Shown piece by piece: positions 4,985 to 6,688 of a stretch of 6,688 nt of DNA. The notes below the pieces were generated by a model. It was not told where the DNA came from. It worked only from the letters and a program-made list of their open reading frames with translations, and did not search any database. Numbering within the stretch: position 1 is the first letter of the stretch; the number at the start of each line of letters is the position of its first letter. A program made the translations under genes and the position numbers. The stretch is from Bacteroidales bacterium (GTDB lineage: Bacteria; Bacteroidota; Bacteroidia; Bacteroidales; UBA3824): positions 1-6,688 of the forward strand of contig JAFXMJ010000045.1 in the NCBI GenBank assembly GCA_017530465.1. The letters are read 5' to 3'.

Positions 4985-6688
4985 ATGGACGCCCAAAAAA
5001 GACATAATAAAACCAACACCGTTAGATGGAAGACTGTCATGGCGGTCATTACATGCTCCGTGATACTATCGGCGGCCATATTGTTTATACAAGATAGGCT
5101 GATGCTGGCACGTATCACAGATTATTGTAAGCTCAAGACCAACATCCGTAATGACAAGTACACCGTCGGCATGGAGCAGCAGCTCGCGCAGACCATCATC
5201 AAATTGCAGACGATGGCGGAGGCGATATCTGAGCAGACCTTGCAGGATCCGGCGCAGGCCAAGGATCTCACCAGGAAGATGATGCTCAGGTTCATCTCGG
5301 GCGACCAGAGCGCGAAGTCGGTGTTTATCATATCCGAGCCGTACATATTCGACAATTCCGACAGCTTGCTCGTCAATACCAATCCGGGATTCCCGATAGG
5401 CTGGTACACCAAATACATCAGCCATGAAAATATGGGCAATCCGGAAAATTCCAACGACCTCCAGACTTCGTCCAACGATATATACGATATGTACCGTGTG
5501 ATCAAGCACGACCATACGCCCAAAGTGGTGAGTCTCAGCCAGAACGCCGACATCTCCAACGTCATTGTCTGCCTGATGCCGATATACACCAACAAGAAGT
5601 TTTGCGGAGTCATCGGTGCCGACATAGACCAGAAATACTATCGCAACATGCTTGACAACCAGATACCGGCGTCGAGCACCATCTATATCGCCGACAGCAC
5701 TGGCAATATATTCTACTCCCGCAACAAGGACTACCTCAACCGCAACATCCACGAGGTGCTGAGGTTTACCGAGGAGAAGCTTGGCATAATGTCCAAGACC
5801 GCCGAAAACCTCCCCGTGGACGCCGTGTGCGAACTCATCGAAAGCAACCGTGAAGAGGTCTATATCCACTGCAAACGAATCCCGCTCGCCTGCAACGACG
5901 ACAATTTTACGATGATTTGCATCAACAAGCTCAGAGATATAGAGGCGGAGCAGAGCAGCACTTTGTTCAAGTCGATGTTGATTGTGTCGGTGATATTGTT
6001 GATATTGTCGGTAGTTGTGATTGTCTTGTCAAGAAATATGGTAAGGCCGTTTGCAAATGTCAAGAAGCTCATTGAGCGCATCACCAATGGCGAATATATG
6101 CTTGACAAGTTCCTTCCCGACCCATCCAAAGTGCCGCACGAGTGGCTAAGTATTATTAATAGTATAAAGTCGCTCGCCAAGTCGCTGAAGAATACATCCG
6201 ACTTTGCCACGCAGCTCAAGGACAAGAATCTTGAGGCGGAATACGATGCCTCCATCACCAACAATCCCATTGGCTCTACGCTTGTCACGCTCCGCAACGA
6301 CATGATAGAGACCAGCGAGAAGGAGCAGCAGAGGTTCAACGAGGAACGCCAAAACCAGTGGGCTACCGAGGGTCACTCCATATTCTCCGATATTCTGCGT
6401 AACAATATCTCTGATATCCACAACCTCTGCAACGCCGTTATGGACAAGCTCGTGCCGTACATCAATGTGACGCAGGGTGGCATTTTCATACGCACTACGA
6501 TGCCAGACGACAAGAACACCGAATGTTTTGAGCTGTATGCTGTGTTTGCATTTGGGCATCAGAGATTCCACAAGCGCATTCTCGCCATCGACGAGGGCAT
6601 TATAGGCGCGTGCGCAATGGAGAAGCACACCATCATCATCAACGATGTGCCTGACAATTATACCGAGATTGGCTCGGGACTCGGTCAG
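4985..6688 (+). CDS. Membrane sensor protein: Cache-like extracytoplasmic domain, HAMP, GAF domain; 3' end outside window
   Basis: The frame is open from ATG at 4985 to the edge: 568 codons, no stop. It starts 31 bases after the preceding sensor gene with no terminator between, so the two should be co-transcribed. Membrane segments lie at about 17-36 and 328-349. The 290 residues between them look like a double Cache (PDC) domain: FPIGWYTKY (136-144) and VCLMPIYTNKKFCGVIGADID (195-215) fit the membrane-distal module, and STIYIADSTGNIFYS (231-245) begins the second half. The arginine expected in the amino-acid-binding Cache motif was not seen ahead of the WY pair, so the ligand is open. A HAMP follows (about 350-402, 'RNMVRPFANVKKL'), then a second HAMP-like stretch, the helix IFSDILRNN (466-474), and a GAF domain from about 480 with EGIIGACAMEK (537-547), truncated inside its IGSGLG loop. 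The end of GAF and any output domain are missing. Confidence 0.87.
   Translation, partial: MDAQKRHNKTNTVRWKTVMAVITCSVILSAAILFIQDRLMLARITDYCKLKTNIRNDKYTVGMEQQLAQTIIKLQTMAEAISEQTLQDPAQAKDLTRKMMLRFISGDQSAKSVFIISEPYIFDNSDSLLVNTNPGFPIGWYTKYISHENMGNPENSNDLQTSSNDIYDMYRVIKHDHTPKVVSLSQNADISNVIVCLMPIYTNKKFCGVIGADIDQKYYRNMLDNQIPASSTIYIADSTGNIFYSRNKDYLNRNIHEVLRFTEEKLGIMSKTAENLPVDAVCELIESNREEVYIHCKRIPLACNDDNFTMICINKLRDIEAEQSSTLFKSMLIVSVILLILSVVVIVLSRNMVRPFANVKKLIERITNGEYMLDKFLPDPSKVPHEWLSIINSIKSLAKSLKNTSDFATQLKDKNLEAEYDASITNNPIGSTLVTLRNDMIETSEKEQQRFNEERQNQWATEGHSIFSDILRNNISDIHNLCNAVMDKLVPYINVTQGGIFIRTTMPDDKNTECFELYAVFAFGHQRFHKRILAIDEGIIGACAMEKHTIIINDVPDNYTEIGSGLGQ

Noticed and set aside
5066..5869. Open frame of 267 codons on the minus strand
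   Set aside because: It is antisense to the Cache-like sensor gene, whose clear domain content explains the DNA. The translation is Val/His/Leu-rich with no motif.

Overview
The window looks like a chromosomal segment from a member of the Bacteroidota, most likely order Bacteroidales. Three things point this way. The diaminopimelate decarboxylase has a Bacteroidales-style sequence, for example EFGRAVVAQCG where most bacteria have an EPGR motif. The surface protein combines TPR, PD40 propeller and a carboxypeptidase-regulatory-like fold, an architecture typical of the phylum. The intergenic DNA is very AT-rich and carries TAnnTTTG boxes, the -7 element of Bacteroidota promoters, with A-rich leaders in place of clear Shine-Dalgarno sites. 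Coding DNA is much richer in GC than the spacers.

Layout. Positions 1-1432 (minus strand, 3' end cut by the window edge) encode an exported TPR/PD40 propeller protein resembling PorE/OmpA-family envelope proteins. Positions 1433-1574 are a spacer with a nested AT-rich inverted repeat and a candidate promoter. Positions 1575-2729 (minus) are lysA, the last enzyme of lysine biosynthesis. Positions 2730-3036 are a 307-base, extremely AT-rich divergent promoter region with candidate -7 boxes in both directions, a perfect 9-bp inverted repeat overlapping one of them, and two competing hairpins close to the next gene. Positions 3037-4953 (plus) and 4985-6688 (plus, cut by the window edge) encode two tandem membrane sensors 31 bases apart, almost certainly one operon.

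The two sensors are the most interesting content. They share a cytoplasmic core (HAMP-like region, second HAMP-like segment, conserved 'ILRxN' helix, GAF domain with an EGIxGxCAxEK motif) but carry unrelated extracytoplasmic domains: an all-helical bundle in the first and a Cache-like fold in the second. The first is complete and ends in a coiled coil with no kinase, phosphatase, cyclase or methyl-accepting output domain. The pair looks like a two-input sensory unit with an unidentified output partner. Nothing in the sequence links it functionally to lysA or to the surface protein.

No tRNA, rRNA, CRISPR array, insertion sequence or phage gene was recognised.
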